Part shown: piece after piece, positions 46,305 to 58,213 of the stretch
Position numbering within the stretch: position 1 is the first letter of the stretch
Layout: each line of letters begins with the position of its first letter
NCBI GenBank assembly: GCA_032988165.1
Contig: JANTQF010000065.1
Span: 62,001-126,000, forward strand
Direction of reading: 5' to 3'
From: Emmonsiellopsis sp. PD_33
Taxonomy: Eukaryota; Ascomycota; Eurotiomycetes; Onygenales; Ajellomycetaceae
DNA: 64,000 nt
Position numbers and translations under genes: made by a program
Notes under the pieces: model-generated
Database searches by the model: none
Seen by the model: only the letters and a program-made list of their open reading frames with translations
What the model was told of the DNA's origin: nothing

Positions 46305-48605
46305 TCAAAAAAGAGACGACGCAACTAACAAACACCCACACAACCACGCGGGCCACCACACACAGCAAACAACCACCTGCGTCCACATGCCCCACACATC
46401 CCACCCAAACGCCGCCTCAGTCAGCACCGTCGACACCGGAATCTGCCAGTACCTACATGCCGCAAGTAGCAGGGTCGTGGGCGAGAGCATGTTCATGAAT
46501 AATAGGCCGAGGAGGGAGAGGAGGATTGTTGTTGGTGGCTTTTTGGTGTTGGGTTGTTTGGTATTATTGGCTTTTGGCGGCGTTGGTGATTGGATGTGTC
46601 CGATGTAAGTTAGTGGGGTGCAGAGCAGGCCGGTCATTAGGGAGAGGGAGAAGTTTAGGGTGGCGAGGGTGGAGAGGAAGAGGCCGAGGAGGAGGAGGGA
46701 GAAGGATTTTATCAGGAGGTATTGTTGTGGGGTTGGGGGGTGGAGGTGGGTTAGGAGGGCGGCGAGGAGGAGGGGGAGGAGGAGGTTTGTTAGTGTGAGG
46801 ATGTGGGTGGCTTGCTCGAAGTACTGTTTGTTGGGTTAGTGGTTGGGTTGAAGATTTCATGGGGGGTTTCGGGGTGGGATGGGTAGGGGGTTGGCTATTA
46901 CGTACTTGATGTGAGATGTGGTTGAATGTGTAGAGCGGGATAAGGCCTAGGAAGTGCAGGCCGAACACAAGTGCCAATGGGAGGGCCATATGGCGCTCTT
47001 GAATACCGTTTCCTTCCTGCTCAGCAACGGTGCTGTTCTTCTCCTTTGATTTCTCCGTGTTGCGAGCTGAAGAGGAAGTGCAGACTCCGCTCTTCATCCA
47101 CAGCCCAACAGCCATGATCGTAAAGTTCCCAGCAATCAGCATCGCGCTAGGAAGATAGGTGCCGATACTGACGAATCGGTTCGCTTGCATCAGGATATAG
47201 AAGAAAAAGCTCTGATGAAGATGCTCTAGGAGGTTATTCAGACTCCGCACAAGACTTTCCACCGTCCGGCCAAGCGCCATCTCATCCTGCCATCCATGAC
47301 CAATTGTCTGCAACGTAATTGCATCAATATGGTACGGGATGAAACTACTATGGAGCCCCGCAGCATGGCCTAGACCCTGGTTAACCATTCCCCGAAGCAT
47401 GGTTTCCAGACGCTCTTTGTAGCTGTCGTTATGCTCGAACATTTTCTGCAGACTGGCTCGAATGCCCATTTGGCCGCTGGCGACTGAAACTGCCGTGTTG
47501 AATAGATCTAGATTGGGCAGTTGTCCGTTGACGCCGTCGTACACGATGTGGAGGGTCTCGAATCGGTGGTCGAAGGGGTATTCGAATACCAAGGCGCCCT
47601 GCAAAGCGCCACTTTTCAGCGGAAGCGGCTGGACTGATGGGGGATGCATGTCATGATAAGCGTCAATCCATGCCTGCGCGCCCGCTTTGCTATCTGGTGT
47701 AATTAGGAAGATAATGTCCTTGGACCATAGTGACCATCCTGTCAATTCGGTATTAGCACCATACCAAAAACGTCAGAATGAAATATTTCGTGAGACCAAC
47801 GCTTGAAATATCTGGCCAATGTCAAGGCTAACGTCACGCCATTGAGGTTAAGCTCGTCCTCGATAGTCTTCCATGCTGCGACCAAAACGATTGCCTCCGT
47901 CGCATCTCCCCGAGGAGCTTGTATGACACTGTAAACATTCTGGCCGGTATGGACGTTGCCAGCGGACCGATACTCGTAGTCTTGCGTTGCGACTTTCAAT
48001 CCCGACTCTTGAAAGATTGACTGGATTTTCTGCGAGATCCTATACCATCCATAACGAAGCAAAGTTAGCCTCAATACCCAGTATAAACCATTTCGGAGAT
48101 GTAACAATGTCCGATACCATATCCCAAGGGTTCAACCAGAATATGCTCATCCTCCGCCCCTCCAAATAAATAACGAGAACCACCTACACATCATATCCCT
48201 CATCCTTCACCGTATCAATCTCCCGTCTATACCCACGAAAGATATTCTGGTCACTCCCCGCAAAATATGTATGTACCTGACCCGGCAGCAGCGCGTTCTC
48301 GGAGATGTATGTTTGGCGCGAGTACTCGTTGAGGGGGAGGAGAAGGAGCCAGACAACGCCGACGACGACGAGGAGGGCGGATAGGTATGGCGGAAGTTTG
48401 TATAGCAGGCGTGGATCACGGCGCAGCTTGAGGATTACATTGGCTGTGGTTTATTCAATCTGTTAGGACAGCGTGGTCATGGGGGGTTGCGGTGTCTTGG
48501 TGGTAGTTTTGGGGGAGTGAAGAATTCGGGATTGGGAGGGGTTGGTTCTTACATATTAACGCCATTGAAGGAGAAGCCTTCGGGAATTACATTCCACGAG
48601 GCCAT
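46305..48605 (-). CDS. gaa1: GPI transamidase subunit Gaa1
   Basis: ER membrane subunit of the complex that attaches GPI anchors to secreted proteins. Well-supported exons (minus): 48443-48188, 48039-47801, 47738-46906 and 46823-46305, about 615 residues, like yeast Gaa1. Features: RRDPRLLYKLPPYLS followed by an N-terminal membrane span (LLVVVGVVWLLLLPLNEYSR), the lumenal M28-peptidase-like part (GQVHTYFAGSDQN, ATEAIVLVAAWKTIEDELNL, WSKDIIFLITPDSKAGAQAW), then several C-terminal spans (LGLIPLYTFNH onward). Junctions FKR|WSLWSKD and ISHQ|YFEQATH are exact. The start is unresolved: the only nearby ATG (48605, MASWNVIPEGFSFNGVN) ends at a good GTAAGA donor in phase 2, while the next exon needs phase 1. 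The call of 48605 as start is tentative. Confidence 0.9.
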
Positions 48606-48847
48606 AAGCTTAAAGTAAATAGCGAAGGTCCGTCAAGCTGGGTTGATCTACAAGTTACGGAGGTTGGAGATGCGTAGTTGAGAGATTACGGAACACCAAA
48701 CAGACCATTCGCGCTGCCAAAACTCCGCAAACTCCAACGCAGGGAGCGGTCCATCATTATAAATCCTAATCTACCTAAAGAGGCGGAGTTTAAAAAAGTA
48801 ATATATATAGAAAGAATTATATCCACATAATTTGGCCAATGCATAAT

Positions 48848-49948
48848 TTATGGACCTAGTCGCTGACTGGATCCAAGATAGGTCAGAGGGGTTTCGTTCG
48901 TCGCAACGCCGGTGGGCAAAATCCCGTATCTCCCAAAAGTTTTCTGATCAACCGACACATAATGAGGAAGTCTTCCAAGTAGGTTGAGTTTCCCTTCGAT
49001 CCAGCGAAGGATTTTCTCCGGGGGTACAAGGAATTTTAGGTATCCCAATCCGACTAGTGTGGTATATTTGTGAGCAAGTTGGTCGAGTGTAGAGTTGTCG
49101 GGCTACTTACAGGCATATCCGACGGCGACACTGCACAAGTGTCCTAAGAAACTAGTATTCGAGAACAGTGCTGATATTACAACGATTGCGAACAATGGGG
49201 TCGTCCATGTAGGAATCCTGTATGTTCCCAAGCTGCACCAAACAAGTCAACAACCGAAATTCAGAGAAGGGAAACAGGAAATGATTGAGCTAACCTGAAA
49301 TGCGGGTTTGCCTGGAATGTTTTTATGGCTTCAATTCCCAGAAGCAAAAATACCCAGACACTAGAAATTCAAATTAGACTTGGTCTCACTACGGACATCA
49401 ACAAGCAAGATACACACCTAGCACCTAGCACTGCAGTATTTCCGCGCAAAATAACCTTTTCAATGAGTAGATAAAGGCCAGCCGGAAGAGTTGAAAGCGC
49501 TAAGAAGCAATATATTAGCCCGGTCCAATATACTCGGATGCGTGCACTGAAAATACATACGCCCAATAAACAATGCCACAGAAGTAAGCGTGCCATGTTC
49601 TGCCTCGAATCTCTCCAAAAGAGGCGCGAGTGCTAGCAGGTTCAAAAAAGTATGAATAGACCCAGTGTGTACAATTGGATAGGTGTTGAGCCGGTACACT
49701 AACGGGATATGTTAGTAAATCTATCCAATGTTTCCCCAAAGAATAAAAGGAGAATACGCACTTGTTGCCAGCCCAATTTCGCTGGGGATTAAAGCACCCC
49801 ACTGGGCTACATCCCAGATCGAGGGTAGCCCCACCAACCAAAATATAATGATAGCGAAAAGTACGCAGCGTGTGAACAATGGTAAACGAAGTATATAAGA
49901 GCGTAACCGTGCCGGGTTGAAGGGGAGTGGTGGAAGCGCGGACGCCAT
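48848..49948 (-). CDS. rbd2: rhomboid-family intramembrane protease Rbd2
   Basis: Serine protease cleaving within membranes, probably in Golgi/ER; in Aspergillus the orthologue acts on the SREBP-type regulator SrbA. Six exons on the minus strand: 49948-49762, 49698-49561, 49499-49418, 49360-49295, 49232-49111 and 49053-48848, giving 266 residues. All junctions keep frame. Visible: TM1 (LFAIIIFWLVGLPSIW), the rhomboid HTGSIHTFLNLLALAP helix start, catalytic Ser136 in GASVW at an exon junction, catalytic His189 in GHLCSVAVGYAFG, and a soluble C-terminal tail (EGKLNLLGRLPHYVSVDQK). It lies 243 bp downstream of the gaa1 start region in the same orientation but is a separate transcription unit. 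Confidence 0.93.
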
Positions 49949-51905
49949 TGTAGTGGTTTATTCGGGCGCTTTAATAAAGCGAACGGCACAGAGATGATAA
50001 AGGCGAATGGCGCACGACGTGGGTTCGGGCTCTTTTCGAAGAAGTTGTCTTCAGGACGGTAGATAGTTGTAAAGAACAAGTTGCGCGTTCTGGGTTCTTT
50101 TGAGAGTGGCTAATGTGTTTCAAGGTCCGGGATTAAAGGAGGGCGAAGTAATATGTCCGGCGACAGTGAGAGAGATACTGATGGAGTGCGAAGCAAGATC
50201 TATCGGATCGTTGCGGGCAGCAAAAGTCAAGAACTGATCGGAAACAAAGGTCGTCACTCGTAAGGCAAAACGAAGAAGCAAAGAAAGAACGACGCCGCAG
50301 GTTTCAGAATGCGCAGCTGCCCTTCAGCCCTTCAGTCAGTCGAGGCCGGGCAGAGAGGAGGTGTCTGGCGGCGGAATGAAGGGTTGGCGGAGGAGAGACT
50401 TCGCTCGTCGTCGCGAAAAATGATACTGTCTTTCCGGCTGCTGCGGACACTAAACCCAATCCAGCCAAGCTTTGCCGAGCATCGCCCGCGCATCTCATCC
50501 GGCAGCTTGAACATCCAACCTCCTGTCAACAGGAACGGCATGCTCCCAGCGTTTCTATGCCAGCCAGGCGTCCATTGAATCTGGATGCTTCCTTGTATGG
50601 TTTTCAACAAGATTGACATCAATGGGATGGGCAAAAAGCTATCGGAATCCGCAGTGCAGATGGGGTTGGGGAACCCACGTCCGGGCTGCTCGACCCCCCC
50701 GGCCTGTTGGTTATTCTCTTTCTTCTATCCATGGAACACCGACGAAAGGCCTGTTGGTAGGAGGGGGAAAGCATCTTTCCCCATCTCAAGGCCAGTTGCG
50801 TTAATAGATAACTTTGGTATGCTGCAAGTGCTTGTTTCATATCCGCTTCTATTTTCAACCACACCTCGACTGGTGACACCATGTCCAACACCGCCATGTT
50901 ACCCAAGCGGCCGAATAAATTATTCCGAGAGCCAACGACCAAATATCATTCTACCACAATGTTGCATATTTACCAGTCTGACATAGGCAGACAGCAAAAC
51001 GATGGGGCCAATTTTGGTCTGATATACTTCAGATCACCCATCCGATTCCTTGCGGCATACACATTGCTTTCGACCCGCATTAGAGCAGGGACGACAAAAT
51101 ATAGCAGAATTGGATGCTATATAACCTCGCACCTGTCTTCTTTCTATTTCCATATTTCATATCTCCTCTCTTTCTTTTGCCTGTATAAATACGCGCACTT
51201 CTCGGCGTTTTGTCGGCCTACGGGACATTGGAAGGAATTCTCAGAGAGACCGGGGTCTCTTGAAACTTTGGTCATCGACACCAATACGCGCTGACCCATC
51301 CCATGCGATTTGCAACCCCAATTTGCTTTGCAAGGGGAACGGGACAATGATGCTGAAAAAGGGACCCCATCGTGCTCCCACCCTTCCTCGATCGAGACAG
51401 TGTGCATCAAATGGGAGCCCTATGTCATGACGCATTGAGAGAAATCATCGGGGCAAGTGGCTAGCTCCAGGGAAAGCCAAGCTCATTGATACAATGGGGC
51501 ACTGTAGGAAACTATGGCAGCTTTATCTATGAAGATGGAGCCTTTGCTTTCCTTCCTGGGAGTACACCATCGAATAGGCCCGCTAAAGATATAGGCAAGG
51601 ATATATTGAATCATGTCCATCAGCAGATAGAACAAATTGAGAGTCCAATTTTTCAATGACACAAGCCGGCCTTTTGTCCGGCTAGAACCCTTATGGATGT
51701 CCCTTTCTTGGCATCGATGATCGACGGTTGTCAGAATACCGTCGTGCCAGTGGGGACATCAAACTTTTCACATGAAAAAATGGCTGGGGTATTTAATTGA
51801 TAAGCAACACCCGTGGACCACCTCATGAGGAGCTAAAAGAAGCCTCATCGCCTCAACTACTCGAAGCAACTTTTCTTTTCTAAATATCCGCTGACCGCAT
51901 CGGAA
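49949..51905. other. long spacer between divergent rbd2 and PAQR genes
   Basis: About 2 kb with no supported gene. Short frames on both strands lack domains. It presumably holds two divergent promoters. Confidence 0.5.
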
Positions 51906-53021
51906 ATGGCTTCACGCACAAGCCTCACAAGCACGATCCCGCGTCCAATATCGTTGAAACCGGCAAAACCGGATACTCGTCTTCTCAAGTTGGAAGAAAC
52001 GCCAGCTTGGTATGAACCAAACCAATATGTTCTGACAGGTTACCGTCCCCAGTCGAAATCTACAGCGAATGCTTTCTTTAGCTGGACATACCTGCACAAT
52101 GAGACGTGCAACATCTACTCCCATCTCGTTCCTGCTGTGGGATCAGTTGTTGGTCAATGGGCTCTGCACCGGTATATATCTGATCAGTACCCTTTCGCAT
52201 CACGGGGAGACCAATTAGTGCTTTCCTTCCATGCGCTGACGGCAACGATTTGCTTGGGAACTTCATCGATGTTCCATACGTTCAATCACCATTCCCCACG
52301 AGTTTCTCGTGGCTGGCTTGTGTGTGATTTTATCGGAATACTTATTTTGACCTTTGGAAATTTTATCAGTGGGATTTATTTCGGATTTTACGGTGAACGG
52401 AACATTAGATTCGCTTATTGGTCGATGGTTTGTTACTTTTCGTCTAATCATGTTTTCTTTTACCTTTCTATATCCAGGCTTCATATCCAACACCTCAATT
52501 AACAAACACCAGATCTCAGTTCTAAGCTTCCTCACCGCCATATTCATGCTAAACCCCTACTACCAAGGACCGGAGTACCGAAATTTCCGCCTAGCCAGCT
52601 TCGTCAGCACCGCTCTATCCGGGTTCGCCCCGGTAATCCACGGTGCCATCATATTCGACCGCGAAACCTTCAACAACAGCGGCATTCCATTTTACTTGCT
52701 CGAGGGCGCACTTCTAATACTAGCAGCTTACATCTACGGGGTAAGTGTTTAGCATCAGTTTATCCCCCACTTTTCTTTTTTGTCCCTTCAAGATATCGCT
52801 CCTCTACTTCATATTCCAAGACACCATTATACTTAAGAAGCAACTCCCATTGCATAAAGCATCGAATCCCCGAACGCTGGTATCCGGGCCACTTCGACAT
52901 CTGGGGCCATTCGCATACGATATTTCATGTGCTGGTGGTGATTGCGACGGGGGTGCATTTTTACGGGCTGCTGGGGGCTTTTGAGTATGACTACTGGAAT
53001 AGGGCGGTTTGTTTGGTTTGA
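51906..53021 (+). CDS. PAQR/Izh-type (haemolysin-III/AdipoR-like) membrane protein
   Basis: Seven-span membrane protein of the progestin and adipoQ receptor family; fungal Izh members affect zinc and sterol homeostasis. Exons 51906-52427, 52513-52740 and 52860-53021 give 303 residues. The soluble N-terminus carries LKLEETPAWYEPNQYVLTGY and SWTYLHNETCNIYSHLVPAV (the E.xN..sH motif). Ser and His of SSMFHTFNHH, the Asp of VCDFIGI and the HxxxH of HSHTIFHVLVV form the predicted zinc site. Junctions rebuild YWSM|ISVLSFL and YIYG|HRIPERWYPG. The hydrolase or receptor role of fungal members is unsettled. A retained first intron would end early after LNH-like sequence, so splicing is required. Confidence 0.92.
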
Positions 53022-54809
53022 TTTTGACTGTGAATATCTTTTTTCGCGGCATTGGTTAGTTAGTGGAGGAGCGGAGATAAGCTAAGAGTAGTACAATGCA
53101 AGGAGGGTTGGGGTGGGGTTTGGTCGGTGAGAAGTTAACTATACAGGGAGAGGACAGGGATTTGGGGGGTTGTTGCATTTGCATGTATACATGGATAGGT
53201 TCTAGAGGCCCCAGGTGGGCATTAGATAGAAGAGCGAGGTGGGGCATGAAGTTATGATCAATTACTAAACTTGACGTGATTTTCCGTCCTATCCGTCAGA
53301 GCAACGGCCATGCATGCTCCGATATGATATTGTTTTTACTAATCAATTATCCATGGCATATGACTCACTGGTGCGGCCGTATCTATTTACCTAATCGTCC
53401 TCGATTTTCCCTTCCTAGGAATGAAAAAGGCATACCTACCTATCCATTTAACAAAATACAAATTTAGACTTCTGGTTAGTTAATTGCTGTGAAACTATGT
53501 ATGTGCCGGCATACATGCCAAAAAAACACCTCCAATATCTCACTCACGCTTAAAATAAAAAAGCTGAAACCCAATTGATCTAAACCAAAACTAATTAACC
53601 CTATCCAAATTCCCGAGAAAGGTAATCACCAGGGTAAAAAGCTTTCTTGCGGGGAAAAAGAAGGTTGCCTTGCTGGCCTTTTCCATGGGACTATCAGGGG
53701 CAAGTTAAGTTCGCGAGGTCGTAAAGAAGGGGGGGAAGTTTATATAAATAGATTGCAACTATAACCTTATGGAATGGAACGGGGGAACTATAATTTGACA
53801 TAATATGGATTAGATGGGAACTAACTCTCAACAAACAGCAGGTATAAAAGAAAGGATAACATAAAACCTCCAAACTAAACCCTTCCCATCAACTAAGCTA
53901 AACTAATCCCCTCCTCTCCCGATCAGACAGACAGAACAAACATGTCATTACCACCGCCTGGGTAGATATCCCAACGAGGTCATCCTCCTCCTCCTCCTAT
54001 CCATCCCCTCCCCCCTGTAGTCAACAAACAGCAGAAAATCCTCTGCATCTCCCCTCCCTAACCCAATCCAGCTTTGGTAACCCATTCATTACCACTCCTA
54101 TCGATACTATATGGATAGAACCATCGCCGGAGTTAGTAACCAGCTACCTACCTACCTGACTGAACATCAAAAAGAGAAAAAAAACTAAACAAACAAAAAA
54201 TCAGATACATCAATCGAAATCAAACGATTTATAAAAGGGGAAGCAAGGGGGGTATATTCGCACGGATGAAAAAAAAAGTAAAAGTAAAAGAAAGAAAGTA
54301 GCAGAGATGGGTATAATTAATTTTTCCTCTTCACACTTTCACTTCACTTCAAGTGCATGACAGTGAGTGAATGCCTCCTAATCCTCCTTTCACCTCTCTT
54401 CTCTTCACCGGATCATTCATTCCTCGCGCAAAATCAATGCTCGCTAATTCGGCTGCACAAAAGTATGAATGTATATATGTGACATTAGGGGTTGTTGGTG
54501 GGGTGAATAGATCTTTTTGGACAAATAAAAACAAAATGAGCAATGGCGAAAAAATAAACTTAAATCGCATAATAACCACGCCGATTGGATATATTTTCTT
54601 CTTCTTAAAATGAGTAAAAATGCGAAGTGGTGGGACAAAAAAAGGGGGTATTTCGTGCTTTTTTTTTGTCCGGTAAAATGATCGCTAATTCAGATAAATC
54701 GTTGGCGCGTAGGGGTATGACATATGGACGAAATATGCAGTGCTTCCGTATTCAACGAAGCGGGTATGTATTCTCTGTTCTTTTCTGGTTTTGGCTCCCC
54801 CCTGTCCCT
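53022..54809. other. intergenic between convergent PAQR and YTP1-like genes
   Basis: 3' flanks; A-rich and pyrimidine-rich low-complexity stretches around 53900-54330. No gene. Confidence 0.55.
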
Positions 54810-56892
54810 TCAAACACGGAACTGGTGGAATCTGGTTGACGGCGCGTTAAGGTCTGTTTTTCTTGTTGCCCATGCCTTTAGCGAAATGGCTATGATTTCC
54901 CAGGCCATGACGAAAGAGGTAAATCCAACTCCGACCGTGAAGACGGCCATTGCGTTGAGATCGTAATATTCCATTGCTTCGACAACATCCCTGGTCTGGA
55001 AATGACAGTTAGCCAACTAGCTCCATAAGGTACTCTGTCAGGTCATATACTTACACTCAGCATGAAGATTAGTCCTCCAGAGATGAGGCAGAAGGAGGCA
55101 ATAAGTTCTGACGGTGGTCTATACGGGAGAAGAGAGGTGGGAGGTTTAAGGCACAGGATGATGTAAGTCACACCTCTGGCGAGCGAAAATCCCATCAGGA
55201 GCATTCCCCACTGACTATGCACCATGGTAGACACCATGCTGGATTGATGGTGAGAACTCATCATCATGCCTAGGAGGAGAATGACGAGTGCTGGAATGGG
55301 GTTGAGTGAGACCCCCTGAGTCCTGGGAGGTTCCAAAGCTTGTGGGGGCAATCCGTCCGTTTGCGCCTGTCCAAAGGACGAAGAGAAGATGGTAGTATTC
55401 ATCCAATCTCGAACCCTTCTTGACTCAACGAGCATTCCACACTATTGTACCTAGTTAGAAACCATAGCCTCAATTAGGGGTAAAATCGCCAAAGTTACTA
55501 GTACTCACCAGACCACCTCCAAAGAACATGATAGAGATCGACACATGCTCGAGATCCTGCGCACTCCAAGCCTGACCCCATGCCGCCAGATGCTCGAGGA
55601 AGACGTTGGTCGAGCCGTAGAGGAAGATAACAAAGGATTCTGTAAATTCTCCTGAAGGAACTCGGGCCTTCCACCTCCCCACCACGGCACGTGACGGCTT
55701 GACGTTCCACGCCCAGCCAAAGTCCGCGAAGCAACCCATCCACCGGCCAAGTGTGAGCAGGCCATACCAGAAGAAAATACCGCCCTTGATGAAATGCGCC
55801 AGTCCGTTGAAGACGTTGTTCCCTCGCTGTGCGAATCATTAGCGCCGTCAAACAGCACAAACCAGTGGACTTGCGGGATGGGAATGCCCAAGCAGGAGGA
55901 CCAGAGCAACTTACGAAAATGCCACCATAAACCACAGCTCCAGTTGCTATCGCGATAAAGCCAAGGATCAGGATTGTTCGTTCGATCACGGTATGTATCG
56001 CAACCATGATATTAAGCGCGCGCTTGGGGAGCAACCCGGGGACGCGTCTGGAGAGGAAGTTATCAAGGAAGAGACCCTTGAAAAAGCCCCTGGCCACAGG
56101 AGTTTCGCCATTCATCACGTTGTCAGGCTTCTCGTCAAATTCAGTGCTATCTCCTGGTCTGGACATGCGTCGTCCGCGTTCTGGAGAAGAATTCCGGCTA
56201 TGCAACGAGGACGAGTTCCTTTCCGTGCCCTGACCACTGTCGCCCGACCAGCGGTATTCATCGGGCGAGTCTGGTTCATCCTCGGCCTCTGCTGGCACAG
56301 GAAGAAAAGCAACTCCTTCATAAGACGCAGAGCTGTGTTTGCCCTGGCCAGAGTACGCAAACAACAGACCCATCACCACCTCCGCGACCATAACCCAGGT
56401 TGCGATCCAGCCAATCTTGTGATGTACGTTGTTATCATAAAGGTTAGGTGATTGATTGTTATACACCGCCGCTAGCAGTAACCCGAAGGCATTTACGACG
56501 AGGAAGACGAACTGCGTGGGCAGCGCAAGCCGCGATCGTGCAACGCTAAGCATGACACCTACAAAACAGAAAAGAAAGCAAGAAGCGGGGCGCAACGGTT
56601 AGCAAACAGCTTTTTGGCAATCCGTGGCAGTGACTGAAGTAGCGTATTTCATATGCGTACCAATTGGCAGGATAAAGAACCAGGCAATGATCATGAGTGC
56701 GATGTGAGCTATTATGGTGCCCCTATGTTTCTGGTATGCGAAGTAGCTCATGGGAGAATCAGCGGGAGCTGTGGCATTATTAGGATTGCCCATGTCTGTC
56801 ATATCCATCTCCTTCCCTTCATGATCGTCGCCGTGCGCAAGGGCATTTGCTGCTAGGAACAGCAGAGTCCATAGAGCTCCCTTAGGAGCCAT
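54810..56892 (-). CDS. YTP1-like multi-span membrane protein (DUF2427 N-terminus)
   Basis: Fungal integral membrane protein of the YTP1 family; the biochemical role is unknown. Exons (minus): 56892-56661, 56558-55915, 55826-55509, 55441-55055 and 54995-54810, total 588 residues. MAPKGALWTLLFLAANALAH is a signal peptide, followed by a His/Asp/Met-rich segment (HGDDHEGKEMDMTDMG). Then come cytochrome-b561-like spans (HRGTIIAHIALMIIAWFFIL; VHHKIGWIATWVMVAEVVMG), a Ser/Arg-rich cytosolic loop (about 180-260), and the C-terminal Ytp1 region: GLAHFIKGGIFFWYGLLTLG, FGWAWNVKP and HLAAWGQAWSAQDLEHVSIS. All junctions keep frame. The His-rich membrane phrases suggest metal or heme binding (inference). 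An ATG 30 bases upstream is possible but breaks the clean signal peptide. Confidence 0.9.
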
Positions 56893-57919
56893 GGAGGGCG
56901 CTGTCCGCAACATGAACCCCACCGGATCTTAAAAAGGCCCCTTTCCCACAGTAGGCGGTTGTGCGCACGCTGTTCCGCGCCAGCTGAGGATTGCGATGGT
57001 GGAGATTGGGAATGCTTCGCAGATCAACACAGAGAAGCTTCGGTCGTGCTTGGGAGAGCTACTCTTCGCCAGTAGTAGTACCTAGGTGGGCGCACGGAAA
57101 AGGAAGCGAAGTATACGGCAGGGATATCAGAGAAGCTCAGTAGATCAAGAGAGAGAGAGAGAGAGGGAAAGCAGCTGGTGTCAGAGGAGGCAGAGGAGAC
57201 AAAATGAGAGCGTCAAAGAGGAAGACAAGAGGCAGCAATCAACATCACGAGCGTCCGGAGTGTGCTGATGTCTGGCTGAGTGAGCGTATTAATAATGGAT
57301 GATATGCAGTATTTGTTTAATTATGCCTGGGGGCAAACAAGTACGCGGGACCGGCAAAACAGCTTGGGCCCAAGACTCGGTGTTAAGAGGACGGTGGGTA
57401 GAATATGGAATAACTTTTAGGGCTGACCAGAGTTCAACTCAACATGGAGCTCAAGGCTATGCTTCTTGAGGTTGATTCCTCTTTTGGCGCTTCCCGTCGG
57501 GCACGTCACTAACAGAGAAGACGACTGCGTATTGCTGAACAGAAGAAGACGGACATGTAGGACAAAGATGTTTGTGTTCGCAGCCGGACGAAGCTCTTAT
57601 CAGCAGTCACGTCACTGGCAAATGCCGCGGCGGCTGGAGCTGTCGACGGAGCCTGCCAGAAACAACCACAGCGAGCAGGTCACTGGTACTTGCAGGTACT
57701 TTGATAATAGCTGTTTTCCCGCCTGGTCCACGCTTGCCCCGAGTCACTAGCAGGTACCGCTACTTGAGCCCTGTGGGCCGTGGCTCGCCTCCACCAAGTA
57801 TTCAACGCTGATGCTCCGTCTTCCGTCGTCTACCCGGTATTCTCATCAGCGCCTTGGCTTAACTCCGCAGGTGGGTACTTTCTTTTTTTTTCTTTTCTTT
57901 TTTCCTCTATTACAAACTA
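56893..57919. other. spacer between YTP1-like gene and MULE
   Basis: Upstream region of the YTP1-like gene with a (GA)n tract at 57149-57165. No supported gene. Confidence 0.5.
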
Positions 57920-57929
57920 TGAATAATAA

Positions 57930-58026
57930 GGGTGTGCTATTTACACCCCCTACCCGGCTATTTACACCCCAAAAAAAATGACTAGTCAGAAAAAAAAATA
58001 ACCAGTACCTGATTTTACATACAAAA
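57930..58026 (+). repeat. MULE left terminal inverted repeat
   Basis: 97 bp beginning GGGTGTGCTATTTACACCCC. Within it the phrase CTATTTACACCCC occurs twice as a direct repeat, which may be a transposase binding array. It differs from the right end at two positions (CCAG here, CTGG there). Confidence 0.9.
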
Positions 58027-58213
58027 ATACTACCATAGCAATGTAGACTAATGTGCCAACCCCACACAACAATTTTCCCTCACTGCCTCCCTCACTGCCT
58101 TGCTCACTGCCGCACCCCCCCTCCCCCGCGAATATTTCTATCATTCAATTCCTCTTTTGACTACACTCTCTACTACCCTCTCTACTACCCTCTCTACTAC
58201 CACTACATTCAAA

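Noticed and set aside
46564..46905. Pro-rich extension of the long gaa1 reading frame
   Set aside because: This is read-through of an intron (46905-46824) and the wrong frame of the last exon; splicing restores the expected Gaa1 membrane spans.
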